A stretch of 64,000 bases of DNA from Maritimibacter sp. (GTDB lineage: Bacteria; Pseudomonadota; Alphaproteobacteria; Rhodobacterales; Rhodobacteraceae), in NCBI GenBank assembly GCA_002701395.1, contig NZVC01000029.1, forward strand, positions 51,015 through 115,014, read 5' to 3'. Positions 1-9,055 of this stretch are shown in pieces. The notes under the pieces were generated by a model. That model was not told the origin of the DNA and made no database searches. It saw only the letters and a list, made by a program, of their open reading frames with translations. Position numbers and translations under genes: made by a program. Numbering within the stretch: the first letter of the stretch is position 1; every line of letters begins with the position of its first letter.

Positions 1-620
1 GCGGCCTTCACGAGGCCCGAGATCACGTCGCCCGCCTGCAGGAAATTCACCGTCGTCTGAACGTAGGTCGCGCCGTTGAAATCCAGCCGCAGCACCGCGA
101 CGAGGTAGCCGCCGAGGATGCCGATGGTATTGCCGACGGCGGCAAGGAACGGCAGCGCCACGGTGGCGGCCAGCACGCGCGGCACGGTCAGATATTTCAT
201 CGGGTGGGTGGACAGCGTCACCAGCGCGTCGATCTGTTCGGTCACCTTCATCGTGCCGATCTCGGCGGCGATGGCGGCCGAGACGCGGCCCGCGACCATC
301 AGGCCGCCCAGCACCGGGCCAAGTTCGCGGACCATGCCAAGCGCCACGATCTGCGGCACCACGGCCTCGGCGTTGAAGCGGGCGCCGCCTGCGTAGATCT
401 GCAACGCCAGGGCGCCGCCGGTGAACAGCGTGGTCAGGCCGACGACGGGCAGGCTGAAATAGCCGATGAACAGCAGTTGCGACAGGAACTCGCGCCAGTA
501 GAACGGCGGACGGACAAGGTGGGACAGGGTGCCGCCCACGAAGATCGCCAGCCGCCCGATGGCGGCGATCAACGCCAGCGTGGATCGGCCGACGGCCGCG
601 ACGGGCGACAGCAGGCTCAT
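1..620 (-). CDS. mlaE: MlaE-family ABC transporter permease (partial, C-terminus outside window)
   Basis: Reading leftward from an ATG at 620, the frame stays open to the window edge, about 206 residues. It has the hydrophobic character of MlaE/YrbE permeases and the family region around [20 protein letters not shown], followed by [14 protein letters not shown], which is the strongest identifier. MlaE permeases form the membrane part of the Mla system that moves phospholipids between the inner and outer membranes. The start overlaps the alr stop by four bases (ATGA), so the two genes are translationally coupled and mlaE is the downstream gene. The mlaF ATPase and mlaD would be expected further left, outside the window. 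The family call is firm; the 3' end is not visible. Confidence 0.9.
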   Translation of the reverse strand, partial: MSLLSPVAAVGRSTLALIAAIGRLAIFVGGTLSHLVRPPFYWREFLSQLLFIGYFSLPVVGLTTLFTGGALALQIYAGGARFNAEAVVPQIVALGMVRELGPVLGGLMVAGRVSAAIAAEIGTMKVTEQIDALVTLSTHPMKYLTVPRVLAATVALPFLAAVGNTIGILGGYLVAVLRLDFNGATYVQTTVNFLQAGDVISGLVKA

Positions 621-1669
621 GCAGCCGCGCTGGTGTAGCGGCGGACGTAGCGCGGCCCAAGCGTGGTCAGCATCTCGTAGCCGATGGTCCCCGCGGCATC
701 CGCCAGATCGTCGATCCGCTGCATGGTGTTAAGCAGGTCCAGCGCCTGCGGGTCGCCGTCAAGGTCGGTGACGTCCACGGTGATCAGGTCCATCGACACC
801 CGCCCGACGATGGGGCAGGCCGTGGCGCCGTGGTACATCGCGATCCCCTTGCCGGCGAGCGCGCGGTGGACGCCGTCAGCATAGCCTGCCGACACGGTGG
901 CGATGCGGCTGGGGCGGTCCGCGATCCAGCTGTTGCCATAGCCCACGGGCTCGCCCGCATCGACTTCGCGGACCTGGATCACGGGCAGCGACAGGCGCAC
1001 CACGGTTGCGGCGTCTTCGAACGGCATCCCGCCGTACAGGCCGACGCCGGGACGCACCATGTCGAAGTGATAGTCCGGCCCCAGCAGCGTGCCGCCGGTG
1101 GCCGAGATCGACAGGGGCACGCCAAGGCCGCGCGTCATCTCGTGGAAGTTGGCCAGCTGGGTCCGGTTCATCTCGTGCCCCGGTTCGTCGGCGCAGGCGA
1201 GGTGGCTCATCACCAGTTGCGGGCCCTGCCGCATCGTGATGTCGCGCACGGCGGCCCATTCGGCGGGCTCCATCCCAAGACGGTTCATGCCGCTGTCCAA
1301 CTGGACGCCGAAGGGCAGTCCGGGTAGCGACTCGAAGTGACGGGTCATCTGCTCGATCGAGTTCAGCATCGGCACAAGGCCAAGGTCGCCGATCGTGTCG
1401 GTGTCGCCTGCCATGTGGCCGCCATAGACGAAGATCCGCGCCGAAGGGCCAAGCGCCTCGCGTAGCGCGGCGCCTTCCTCTGCGGTGGCGATGAAGAATG
1501 TCCGCGCCCCGGCAGCGGCAAGCGCCCGCGCCACGGGCGCGATCCCAAGGCCGTAGGCGTCCGCCTTCACGGTGGCGGCGGTTTCCACCGTCGAGGGGCT
1601 GAGCGCGTCAAGCGCGCGCCAGTTCTCGGTGATGGCGTTCAGGTCGATTGTCAGGCGTCCGGTGCTCAT
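617..1669 (-). CDS. alr: Alanine racemase
   Basis: A protein of 350 residues, normal for Alr. It interconverts L- and D-alanine with pyridoxal phosphate to supply D-alanine for peptidoglycan. The PLP lysine motif VKADAYGLG is at about residues 34-42, with K35 forming the Schiff base. The C-terminal region contains [12 protein letters not shown], which carries the second catalytic base (Tyr), and [10 protein letters not shown]. The ATG at 1669 was preferred over one twelve codons upstream because homologues begin close to the first beta strand ([12 protein letters not shown]). The stop overlaps the start of the mlaE-type gene by four bases. Confidence 0.95.
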   Translation of the reverse strand: MSTGRLTIDLNAITENWRALDALSPSTVETAATVKADAYGLGIAPVARALAAAGARTFFIATAEEGAALREALGPSARIFVYGGHMAGDTDTIGDLGLVPMLNSIEQMTRHFESLPGLPFGVQLDSGMNRLGMEPAEWAAVRDITMRQGPQLVMSHLACADEPGHEMNRTQLANFHEMTRGLGVPLSISATGGTLLGPDYHFDMVRPGVGLYGGMPFEDAATVVRLSLPVIQVREVDAGEPVGYGNSWIADRPSRIATVSAGYADGVHRALAGKGIAMYHGATACPIVGRVSMDLITVDVTDLDGDPQALDLLNTMQRIDDLADAAGTIGYEMLTTLGPRYVRRYTSAAA

Positions 1670-1786
1670 GCCCAGCCTTTTGCCGAGGCAGGCGCGCGGG
1701 CGCAAGGGTCGGTTGTAGGGCGGGGCCGGGTCATCGCGGGATCGTGCCGGGTGCGGGGCCGCATCACGCCGGGGGAATGGCGCGCG

Positions 1787-2596
1787 TCAGGGCATCCAGG
1801 CGCCGTTCCGCTCGCGCCACATCTTCTCGCCCACAAGGCAGTCGGTGCTGTCCTCGACCACCTTCTCGATGCGCGGGGCGTCGGGCGGGCCGGGGCGCGA
1901 AACCATTTCCAGCACCAGCTTACGGCGCACGGCGGCAGCAAAATCGTCCCAGTCCCAGACCGGGATCACGAAGGACCCGGGGCCGCCGATCACGCAGTCG
2001 CGGTAATAGGCATCGAGATTGTCGATGTTCCAGTTCGCGCCCATGCCTTCGCGCGTCATCAGCGGCAGACCGTTGATCACGATGCCCTCGGCGATCACCT
2101 CGCCGCGGGCGCGCAGGACTTCCCAGCCCTGATTGTTGGGTCCATCACCCGATACATCAACGACCTGCCGCAACCCCATGAATTTGTTGTCGTCCAGGCT
2201 GTCGCGCGCATGAAGGAGCGCGCCCGAGATCGAGGTCCGCCGCAGCGACGGGTTGAAGGACGAGGTCAGCGTCTCGGAAAAGGCGGCAAGGTCTTCGCGG
2301 GTCTCCAAAAGACGCCAGTCGACGATGATCCGCTGCGCGCCCCAGCCGGCCCATTCGACGTAGGACAATGCCACGCGCTGCAACAGGCCGGACTGCATCG
2401 CCTCGAACACCTCGTCGGAATTCAGCGCCTCGGCATAGCCGCGCCGCTGGATCTCCAACTCGCGCGGGGACATCGAGCGGCTGACGTCGACCATCAGGAT
2501 CAGTTCAAGGTCCACCTCGGTCTTGCCGTCCGTCCAGTCCTGCGCATGGGCGGCAGGTGTGGTCAGAAGGGCAAGAAGGCACAGGAGGTATCGCAT
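1787..2596 (-). CDS. Secreted DUF1194 (VWA-like) protein
   Basis: A protein of 269 residues starting with a signal peptide (MRYLLCLLALL, cleavage near AHA-Q at about residue 19). After it comes a VWA-type fold with the MIDAS-like motif DVSRS at residues 37-41, and a later VSGDGPNN segment. These features match the DUF1194 family of periplasmic or exported von Willebrand A-like proteins, which are presumed to bind a divalent metal and a protein partner. The ATG at 2596 was chosen because it begins the signal peptide; an in-frame upstream start would add 25 unrelated residues. The biological role is unknown and the neighbours do not reveal it. Confidence 0.8.
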   Translation of the reverse strand: MRYLLCLLALLTTPAAHAQDWTDGKTEVDLELILMVDVSRSMSPRELEIQRRGYAEALNSDEVFEAMQSGLLQRVALSYVEWAGWGAQRIIVDWRLLETREDLAAFSETLTSSFNPSLRRTSISGALLHARDSLDDNKFMGLRQVVDVSGDGPNNQGWEVLRARGEVIAEGIVINGLPLMTREGMGANWNIDNLDAYYRDCVIGGPGSFVIPVWDWDDFAAAVRRKLVLEMVSRPGPPDAPRIEKVVEDSTDCLVGEKMWRERNGAWMP

Positions 2597-2737
2597 GGGT
2601 TGATCCTGCAAAGCCGTCCCGCGTGCTGTCCAATCACAAACACCGGAGCCGGGCCTAACGGGCCGCCGCATGGGCAGCCCGCCTGTTTCGCAGGCAGAAT
2701 GGCATGTCGCAGCAGGGCGCGAGCACCCGCCTTCGGA

Positions 2738-3580
2738 TCACTCCACGGTGTCGGCCAGTGGGCGCAACTGCCGCAGATAGGCCACAACCGCGTCAAGGTC
2801 GGTGTCCGTCATCGCGGCGAAGTGGCCATAGGGCATCGGCGGAAGCATCCGGCTGCCATCCGGGCGGACGCCCTCGGTGATCATCGCCTTCAGCTCGTCA
2901 TCCGAATAGCCCGCGATCCCGTCCTCGGACGGCGTCAGGTTGCTGGCAACAGAGGTGCCCCATGGCCCGTGGAATTCGAACCCGCCGCGTCCCAGATCGG
3001 TGTCGACCATCGGGCCTTGCGGTCCCATCGGCGTGTGGCATTCCATGCAATGCGCCAGCGGTCCCGCGACGTACTCGCCGTATTCCACCGTCACGGCGGC
3101 TTCGGGCGGTGTGACGCTTTCGACCGGCGGGCCATAAGCCGGTGGAAGGGGGATGTTGTAGGTCGACTTGCCCGCGTCGTTGTCGACGCCCGGGACGGTG
3201 CGCAGGAACATCACCACCGACATTAGGTCGTCGTCGCCGATCCCCCGGTAGAAGACGAAAGGCATCGGCGGGCCGATGATCGAGCCGTCGGGGCGGATCC
3301 CCTCGCGGATGGCGCGGGCGAGGTCTTCGTCGGACCAGTCGCCGACGGGGCCCGCGGGCGTGATATTGGGGGCGATGGCGGTGAACATGTCGTTCTGTTC
3401 CACAAGGCGCCCGGCCAGTTCCATGTCGGGCACGTAGCCTTCGGGGCCCATCGGCGTGTGGCAGTTGCCGCAGCCCATCGGTCCGCGCACCAGATATTCA
3501 CCGCGTTCGACGCTTGGTTCGGCAATGGCTGTCCCGGCGGTTGCCGCAAAGCAAACCGCAGCCAGGATCCGGCTATGCAT
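2738..3580 (-). CDS. Periplasmic diheme cytochrome c
   Basis: A protein of 280 residues with a signal peptide (MHSRILAAVCFAATAGTAIA). Two tandem cytochrome c domains follow, with heme sites CGNCH at residues 37-41 and CMECH at 178-182. Each domain repeats the same pattern, HTPMGP, then NITP or NLTP, then a PPMP segment that supplies the axial methionine. This is the layout of the c-type electron-transfer subunits that accept electrons from periplasmic alcohol or aldehyde dehydrogenases. No dehydrogenase lies beside it, so the partner is unknown. The ATG at 3580 begins the signal peptide. Confidence 0.85.
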   Translation of the reverse strand: MHSRILAAVCFAATAGTAIAEPSVERGEYLVRGPMGCGNCHTPMGPEGYVPDMELAGRLVEQNDMFTAIAPNITPAGPVGDWSDEDLARAIREGIRPDGSIIGPPMPFVFYRGIGDDDLMSVVMFLRTVPGVDNDAGKSTYNIPLPPAYGPPVESVTPPEAAVTVEYGEYVAGPLAHCMECHTPMGPQGPMVDTDLGRGGFEFHGPWGTSVASNLTPSEDGIAGYSDDELKAMITEGVRPDGSRMLPPMPYGHFAAMTDTDLDAVVAYLRQLRPLADTVE

Positions 3581-3978
3581 GTCAGTGTCCTCCCAGACGT
3601 GCAGGCTCGGACTGGCGCGGTCCTGCAATACTATTTGATTGTTTCCAGTCGGTTATGCCGTAAGTGTAACTTCAAAACTTACCCATCGTCAACTTGGTTC
3701 GGGCGGTGCGTTTCGGTTTGCCGACGCGCGGCGTTTATCCCGATGCGGTGTCGCGGGCGGCGGGGCGTCAGGGGCCTTGGGCAAGGCCGCTGAAAAGCTT
3801 CGGCGGGTCCGCCAAACGCCAAGAAATCGCGCGCCGGATCAGGAAATTCCGCAGCGTGCCGGGTCTTGGGGCGGAAAAACCGTGGCTTCGTCTTGCCTTG
3901 GCGCGCCGGATCGGCAAGCTGACCGGCAGCATCCTGACGTCGGCTGGCCGCCGATGCCGACTGCCACGAGGAGAGACC
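3581..3978. other. Intergenic region between divergent cytochrome c and ureC, with an inverted repeat
   Basis: This 398-base gap contains no recognisable gene. It is where ureB would normally end, and no UreA, UreB or UreD homology is visible in any frame. The part nearest the cytochrome gene (about 3625-3690) is AT-richer than its surroundings and holds an inverted repeat, GTAAGT at 3660-3665 and ACTTAC at 3677-3682, a candidate operator or hairpin. A Shine-Dalgarno sequence (GAGGAGA) lies just before ureC at about 3968-3974. Confidence 0.5.
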
Positions 3979-5688
3979 ATGCCCACCCGCATTTCCCGCG
4001 CCGCCTATGCCGACATGTACGGCCCCACCACCGGGGACCGCGTGCGTCTGGCCGACACCGACCTGATCATCGAGATCGAGAAGGACCTGACCACCTACGG
4101 CGAAGAGGTGAAGTTCGGCGGCGGCAAGGTGATCCGGGACGGGATGGGTCAGTCTCAGGTCACCCGCGCGGGCGGGGCCGTGGACACGGTGATCACCAAC
4201 GCGCTGATCGTCGACCACACCGGCATCTACAAGGCCGACGTCGGCCTGAAGGATGGCCGCATCGCCGCCATCGGCAAGGCGGGCAACCCCGACACCCAGC
4301 CCGGCGTGGACATCATCGTCGGCCCGGGGACCGAGGTGATCGCGGGCGAGGGGCGCATCCTGACCGCTGGCGGCTTCGACAGCCACATCCACTATATCTG
4401 TCCGCAGCAGATCGACGACGCGCTGCACTCTGGCCTGACCACGATGCTGGGCGGCGGCACCGGCCCCGCGCATGGCACGCTGGCCACCACCTGCACCCCG
4501 GGGCCGTGGCATCTGGCGCGGATGATGCAGTCTGCGGACGCGTTTGCGATGAACCTTGCCTTCGCGGGCAAGGGCAACGCCAGCCAGCCCGGCGCGCTGG
4601 TCGAGATGGTCGAGGCGGGCGCCTGCGCGCTGAAGCTGCACGAGGATTGGGGCACCACCCCCGGCGCCATCGACTGTTGTCTGTCCGTCGCCGACGACAT
4701 GGACGTGCAGGTGATGATCCACACCGACACGCTGAACGAATCCGGTTTCGTCGAGAACACCGTCGCGGCGATGAAAGGCCGGACCATCCATGCCTTCCAC
4801 ACCGAGGGTGCGGGCGGCGGGCACGCGCCCGACATCATCAAGGTGGTCGAACAGCAGAACGTGCTGCCGTCCTCGACCAACCCGACGCGGCCCTTCACGC
4901 AGAACACGCTGGAAGAACACCTCGATATGCTGATGGTGTGCCACCATCTGGACAAGGCGATCCCCGAGGACGTGGCCTTCGCCGAAAGCCGCATCCGGCG
5001 CGAAACTATCGCCGCCGAGGATATCCTGCACGACATGGGCGCGTTCTCGATCATCGCGTCCGACAGTCAGGCGATGGGCCGCGTGGGCGAGGTGATCATC
5101 CGCACGTGGCAGACCGCCGACAAGATGAAGAAACAGCGCGGCCGTCTGGCCGACGAGACCGGCGCGAACGACAACGTGCGGGTCAAACGCTACATCGCAA
5201 AGTACACGATCAACCCGGCCATCGCGCACGGCATCTCGACCCAGATCGGCTCGATCGAGCCGGGCAAGCGCGCCGATCTCGTGCTGTGGTCGCCCGCCTT
5301 CTTCGGGGTGAAGCCCGAGATGGTGCTGATCGGCGGCAGCATCGCGATGGCCCAGATGGGCGATCCGAACGCCTCGATCCCGACGCCGCAGCCGGTCTAC
5401 TCGCGGCCCATGTGGGGCGCCTTCGGCCGGTCGGTCGAGAACTCGGCGGTGATCTTCGCCAGCCAGGCGGCGGTCGCGAACGGGCTGGGCGGCCAGTTGG
5501 GCATCGCGAAGGAGCTGGTCGCGGTCGAGAACACCCGCAAGATCGGCAAGTCCGACATGGTCATGAACGCGGCCACCCCGTCGATGGAGGTGAACCCCGA
5601 GACCTACGAGGTCCGCGCCGACGGCGAGCTTCTGACCTGCGAACCGGCGAAAGAACTGCCGATGGCGCAGCGGTATTTCATGTTCTGA
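3979..5688 (+). CDS. ureC: Urease subunit alpha
   Basis: A protein of 569 residues, the normal length of urease alpha. Urease hydrolyses urea to ammonia and carbamate in the cytoplasm using a dinickel centre. Visible active-site motifs are HIHYICPQQ (metal histidines H136 and H138), the carbamylated-lysine segment [39 protein letters not shown], the mobile-flap VCHHLD, and SDSQAMGR with the metal aspartate. The ATG at 3979 has a good Shine-Dalgarno sequence and gives the standard [20 protein letters not shown] start. Unusually, ureA and ureB are not upstream; the gene before is a divergent cytochrome. The accessory genes ureE, ureF and ureG follow more than 2 kb downstream. Confidence 0.98.
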   Translation: MPTRISRAAYADMYGPTTGDRVRLADTDLIIEIEKDLTTYGEEVKFGGGKVIRDGMGQSQVTRAGGAVDTVITNALIVDHTGIYKADVGLKDGRIAAIGKAGNPDTQPGVDIIVGPGTEVIAGEGRILTAGGFDSHIHYICPQQIDDALHSGLTTMLGGGTGPAHGTLATTCTPGPWHLARMMQSADAFAMNLAFAGKGNASQPGALVEMVEAGACALKLHEDWGTTPGAIDCCLSVADDMDVQVMIHTDTLNESGFVENTVAAMKGRTIHAFHTEGAGGGHAPDIIKVVEQQNVLPSSTNPTRPFTQNTLEEHLDMLMVCHHLDKAIPEDVAFAESRIRRETIAAEDILHDMGAFSIIASDSQAMGRVGEVIIRTWQTADKMKKQRGRLADETGANDNVRVKRYIAKYTINPAIAHGISTQIGSIEPGKRADLVLWSPAFFGVKPEMVLIGGSIAMAQMGDPNASIPTPQPVYSRPMWGAFGRSVENSAVIFASQAAVANGLGGQLGIAKELVAVENTRKIGKSDMVMNAATPSMEVNPETYEVRADGELLTCEPAKELPMAQRYFMF

Positions 5689-5786
5689 ACGGGCGCCGGG
5701 GATGGGGTGTGCTCCATCCGGCGGGCTTGTGGTGTTGTGCGGGATGGGGTGAAGCCGCATCGGGCGGCCTTGTTGATGTGGCGCTT

Positions 5787-6300
5787 GATGGGGTGAAACC
5801 CCATCCTACGATACCAACGCCGTAGGATGGGATTTCACCCCATCGAAATCCCGACCGACGTTACCATCGCCGTAGGATGGGATTTCACCCCATCGAAATC
5901 CCCACCGCCGATGCCACCGCCGTAGGATGGGATTTCACCCCATCGAAATCGCGACCGGCGATGCCACCGCCGTAGGATGGGGTTTCTCCCCATCGACATC
6001 CCGACCGACGACACCATCGCCGTAGATAGGGTTTCACCCCATCGACATCCCGACCGACGGTGCCATCGCCGTAGGATGGGGTTGCAACCCATCGAAATCC
6101 TCACCGACGATGCCATCGCCGTAGGATGGGGTTCCACCCCATCGAAATCCCGACCGCCGATACCGTCGCCGTAGGATGGGGTTGCACCCCATCGAAATCC
6201 CCGACGTCGACACCATCGCCGTAGGATGGGGTTCCACCCCATCTAAATCCCCACCGACGATGCCACCCCCGTAGGATGGGGTTCCACCCCATCTACACCC
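5787..6300. repeat. REP-like palindromic array: one inverted plus ten direct units, 50-bp period
   Basis: Ten direct units begin with GTAGGATGGG or a close variant, at about 5822, 5872, 5922, 5972, 6022, 6071, 6121, 6171, 6221 and 6271. The period is 50 bases, with one step of 49. Each unit has the tetranucleotide GTAG, then a hairpin (GATGGGGT, loop, ACCCCATC), then a 27-base linker that is itself conserved. One inverted copy (5787-5809) precedes the first direct copy (5822-5844), forming a head-to-head pair. GTAG next to a hairpin is the hallmark of REP sequences mobilised by RAYT (REP-associated tyrosine transposase) proteins. The array lies between ureC and the next gene and could affect mRNA decay or termination. 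No gene is supported inside it. Confidence 0.85.
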
Positions 6301-6541
6301 AAACCAAGACCCCACCACCCCACCCACACCCGTCACATCGCAACGATAGGTCAGCACCATTGCCATGTCCCTCGCGAATACCGGCTTCGCAGAGGCAGCA
6401 TTTGTCGCTGCGGCGCAGCGAGGTTATTTGTTTGATCAAGGGAGGAAACCAGACTGTCACCCAGCGAGGTTTCCCTTGGCAGACATTTACAGGCTAACCG
6501 GCATCCACCGGGAAACGCCGGAAGAACGGAGCGCACGCGCA

Positions 6542-6718
6542 ATGATGGACAATTTCTTCGCCAGTCTCGGACAAGGCTTCAACGCGTACCTGGCTTCCCG
6601 GTCGCGCATGGGCGAGATCCAGAAGCTGAACGCGAAAACCGACACGGAACTGTCCGCGATGGGCCTGAAGCGCGAAGATATTCCGCGTCACGTCTACCGC
6701 GACATCTTCTACATGTAA
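6542..6718 (+). CDS. DUF1127 family small protein
   Basis: The predicted product is 58 residues. Its C-terminal half, GEIQKLNAKTDTELSAMGL followed by KREDIPRHVYRDIFYM, fits the DUF1127 (YjiS-like) pattern of small arginine-rich proteins, in which a TD-x-EL-x-x-xGL-x-R-x-DI core is conserved. Members have been linked in some alphaproteobacteria to small-RNA turnover and to phosphate or nitrogen stress, but no function can be read here. The frame stays open upstream to an ATG at 6365. The extra 59 codons use AT-rich, rare codons unlike the neighbours, so that part is more likely leader sequence. The start is therefore uncertain. Confidence 0.65.
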   Translation: MMDNFFASLGQGFNAYLASRSRMGEIQKLNAKTDTELSAMGLKREDIPRHVYRDIFYM

Positions 6719-6787
6719 GGCCGGTTCGGCCCCTTGTGTCCGCGCCCGGATGCGCGGACACTCGCCCCGTCTGACGGGAGCGATACC

Positions 6788-7468
6788 ATGCGATACGACT
6801 TGGCCGCGGTCTTTCTTGCCGCTGTCCTTTCCCTTGCCGCCCAGCCGGGGTCGGCCCAAGGCGTGCGGCGATCCAACACGCCTCCGCCCGCGCCACTGCC
6901 GGACGCCAGCGTTCCCAATGCCGCAGACTGCCCGGTCGCGGCTGACCTCGCCGGGGGCATCCGGCTTACCTCTGAACTGAACGAGACCGAGACGATCCGC
7001 CTTGAAGAGGACGGCAGCTTCATCGTGCGGTTCGAGGATGCCGAAGGCTTCGGTGTCGTGATGCGTCTTGTGCGCGGGCTTTACCTGACCCGATCGTGGC
7101 CGATCGATGAAGGGCAGGTGGACTTTTGGCCCAGCATGATCGTCAACTTTCCAGTGTCCGACGCCGAGATGCCCGACCCGGTGCCGGGCGAGGGCTGGGA
7201 CGTCGACGTGCGCCTTGGCGGAAGCGATTTCGCGGACGAGAGCGAGGAACAGTCCTACAGCTTCGGCGAGCCCGACAGGATCGCTTTCGGGGACTGCGTC
7301 TATGACTACATCCCCGTCACAGCGGTCTACATCGGCGCCGGAGATCCGTTTCAGGATGTTTACTACTACCTGACGGAATTCGGCGTCTCGTATCTTGCCG
7401 AAAGCGGCCCGGTCGATGCGGAGCCGGACCTTTTCACGAACCACATCAGAATAGAGGCAGTGCAATGA
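6788..7468 (+). CDS. Secreted protein of unknown function
   Basis: A protein of 226 residues. The ATG at 6788 is preceded by GGGAG and begins a signal peptide (MRYDLAAVFLAAVLSLAAQ, cleavage near GSAQG). The mature part opens with a proline-rich stretch (TPPPAPLPDAS) followed by an acidic, beta-rich domain with a regular alternation of aromatic and hydrophobic residues. Two cysteines are visible, CPVAADLAGG and FGDCVYDYIP, and may pair. It was not recognised as any family. It lies between the two DUF1127 genes within the split urease region, in the same orientation as ureC and ureE, but nothing links it to urea metabolism. Confidence 0.6.
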   Translation: MRYDLAAVFLAAVLSLAAQPGSAQGVRRSNTPPPAPLPDASVPNAADCPVAADLAGGIRLTSELNETETIRLEEDGSFIVRFEDAEGFGVVMRLVRGLYLTRSWPIDEGQVDFWPSMIVNFPVSDAEMPDPVPGEGWDVDVRLGGSDFADESEEQSYSFGEPDRIAFGDCVYDYIPVTAVYIGAGDPFQDVYYYLTEFGVSYLAESGPVDAEPDLFTNHIRIEAVQ

Positions 7469-7533
7469 GCGCGAGCCATGCAGCCTTGGCAAGGCGGGTA
7501 TCCGTGCCCGGATCTAGCCAAAACGTCGCGGAC

Positions 7534-7566
7534 TGTGCAAATAGCGGGCAGTTTTTAAACTGCACA
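7534..7566 (+). promoter_or_regulatory. Nested inverted repeats before the second DUF1127 gene
   Basis: A perfect 7-bp inverted repeat with a two-base loop, GCAGTTT-TT-AAACTGC, lies at 7548-7563. A second pair, TGTGCA (7534-7539) and TGCACA (7561-7566), partly overlaps it. The two structures exclude each other, so this could be an operator or an alternating RNA leader. It lies 23 bases upstream of the start codon at 7589. No known motif was recognised. Confidence 0.35.
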
Positions 7567-7588
7567 CGTATTGCGCAGGAGCGCCAAG

Positions 7589-7771
7589 ATGACCACCACT
7601 TACATGCTGCCCTTCACCGCGCTACGGTCGGGCCTGACCAACTTCGTCCGCCGGTTCGGCACCTCGGGATACGAGGATCTGTTCTCGCTGACCGACGAAC
7701 AACTTGCCGTTCGCGGCTACACCCGCGAGGGCCTGGCCAAGCTGTCCATGAGCGGCCGCGCCTGGAACTAA
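7589..7771 (+). CDS. DUF1127 family small protein
   Basis: A 60-residue product from the ATG at 7589, which follows a CAGGAG Shine-Dalgarno sequence. The C-terminal half (EDLFSLTDEQLAVRGYTREG, then LAKLSMSGRAW) fits the DUF1127 pattern of a short arginine-containing helix-loop-helix. It is the second DUF1127 gene in about 1 kb and directly precedes ureE on the same strand. The two products are not close copies. The function is unknown; the position suggests a regulatory small protein co-transcribed with or near the urease accessory genes, but that is only inference. Confidence 0.7.
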   Translation: MTTTYMLPFTALRSGLTNFVRRFGTSGYEDLFSLTDEQLAVRGYTREGLAKLSMSGRAWN

Positions 7772-7868
7772 GGTCGTCGCGCTCGACGGCGCGCCTTGAC
7801 CAATGCCTATCGCGCCCACGGGCGCGAGGGGATGCACGGACCACGGTCCGCACGACAGGAGGTGCCCA

Positions 7869-8432
7869 ATGAGCGGTGCGCTTCCGAAGGCGCTGGAGAT
7901 CCAGCGCGGGCCGCTTCAGGCCGAACCGTCCGACCGCGTGGTGATGACCTATGATGCGCGCCTTCTGCGCCGCAAACGTCTCACCACTGCGGGCGGAATG
8001 TCCTTCCTTGCAGATCTGTCCGAAGCGGTCAGCCTTGGCGACGGCGATGCCTTCGTTCTGGAGGACGGCAGCCTGATCGCGGTCGAAGCCGCGGCCGAGG
8101 GGCTGTTGTCCGTCACCGGCGACCACCTGCCGCGACTGGCATGGCACATCGGCAACCGCCACACGCCGTGCCAGATCGAGACGGATCGCCTGCTGATCCA
8201 GCGCGACCACGTTCTTGCCCGGATGCTGGCGGGGCTGGGCGCCATGGTTGCCGAGGTCGAGGAACCGTTCACCCCCGAGGGCGGCGCCTATGGACATGGG
8301 CGCACGATGGGCCACGATCACGGCCACTCGCACGATCACGGACATGATCACGGACATTCCCACGCGCACTCCCAAAGCCACACCCATGTGCATCACCACG
8401 GCGGACATTCGCACGGCGAGGAAGAAGAGTGA
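7869..8432 (+). CDS. ureE: Urease accessory protein UreE (nickel metallochaperone)
   Basis: A protein of 187 residues. UreE delivers nickel to the urease active site with UreG, UreF and UreD. The N-terminal beta-rich domain contains VVMTYDARLLRRKRLT, and the central metallochaperone domain includes LPRLAWHIGNRHTPCQIE. The C-terminus is a histidine-rich nickel-binding tail from about residue 137 on (GHDHGHSHDHGHDHGHSHAH, then more His). The ATG at 7869 is preceded by AGGAGGT, an almost perfect Shine-Dalgarno sequence. The stop overlaps the GTG start of ureF by four bases, so the genes are translationally coupled. Confidence 0.95.
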   Translation: MSGALPKALEIQRGPLQAEPSDRVVMTYDARLLRRKRLTTAGGMSFLADLSEAVSLGDGDAFVLEDGSLIAVEAAAEGLLSVTGDHLPRLAWHIGNRHTPCQIETDRLLIQRDHVLARMLAGLGAMVAEVEEPFTPEGGAYGHGRTMGHDHGHSHDHGHDHGHSHAHSQSHTHVHHHGGHSHGEEEE

Positions 8433-9055
8433 CCGGCCTTCTTACGCTGGTTCAGTGGATGTCGCCCGCCTTTCCGGTGGGCAGCTTTGCCTATTCGCAC
8501 GGTCTGGAGCAGGCGGTTGCCGCCGATGAGGTGACGACCTCTGCTGCGCTGGCCGACTGGCTGGGCGATGTGCTGACCCTTGGCGCGGGGCGGGCAGACG
8601 CGATCCTGCTGGCCTCGGCCCTGCGCGGCGAGGACGCGACCGCGCTTGCCGCCACCGCCCGCGCGCTGGCCGCCTCGCGCGAACGCTGGGACGAGACCAT
8701 CGCGCAGGGCCGCGCCTTCGCCGAGGCCGCCAGCGCCACCGGCACGCCGGTCGACGCGCTGCCCTTTCCCGTCGCCGTGGGCGTCGCCGCGCGGACGCTG
8801 GGCCTTCCGGCCGAGCAGGTGATCGGCGTCTACCTGCACGCCTTCGCCTCGAACCTCGTCAGCGCGGCGGTCCGCTTCGTGCCGCTGGGGCAGGCCGAGG
8901 GACAGCGCGTGCTGGCGGGGCTTCACCCGGCGATCACGGCGGTCGCGGCGGATGCCGCAGCGCAGGGCGTGGAGGACATCGCCTCTTTCGTCCCGCGCGG
9001 CGATCTGGCAGCGATGCGACACGAGACGATGGACGTAAGGATCTTCAGGACATGA
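8429..9055 (+). CDS. ureF: Urease accessory protein UreF
   Basis: A protein of 208 residues, mostly helical, as expected. UreF bridges UreD and UreG and controls the GTPase step during nickel insertion. The N-terminal family signature is clear: [20 protein letters not shown] with EQAV after it. The C-terminal region [16 protein letters not shown] is also typical. Translation starts at a GTG that overlaps the ureE stop (GTGA), and the gene ends in an ATGA overlap with ureG, so ureE, ureF and ureG form one coupled unit. Confidence 0.95.
   Translation: MTGLLTLVQWMSPAFPVGSFAYSHGLEQAVAADEVTTSAALADWLGDVLTLGAGRADAILLASALRGEDATALAATARALAASRERWDETIAQGRAFAEAASATGTPVDALPFPVAVGVAARTLGLPAEQVIGVYLHAFASNLVSAAVRFVPLGQAEGQRVLAGLHPAITAVAADAAAQGVEDIASFVPRGDLAAMRHETMDVRIFRT

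Noticed and set aside
1751..3226. A long plus-strand open frame opposite the DUF1194 and cytochrome genes
   Set aside because: Both opposite genes have clear signal peptides and motifs; this frame has none.
5835..6242. Open frames with repeated peptides on the minus strand across the repeat array
   Set aside because: The frames come from the 50-bp repeat; no ribosome-binding site or family similarity was found.
5787..6300. CRISPR-like array of 23-bp palindromes with about 27-bp spacers
   Set aside because: The spacers are nearly the same in every unit and there is no cas gene, so it is a repeat array, not a CRISPR.
6365..6541. In-frame upstream extension of the first DUF1127 gene
   Set aside because: The codons are AT-rich and rare compared with the neighbours, and no good ribosome-binding site precedes 6365.
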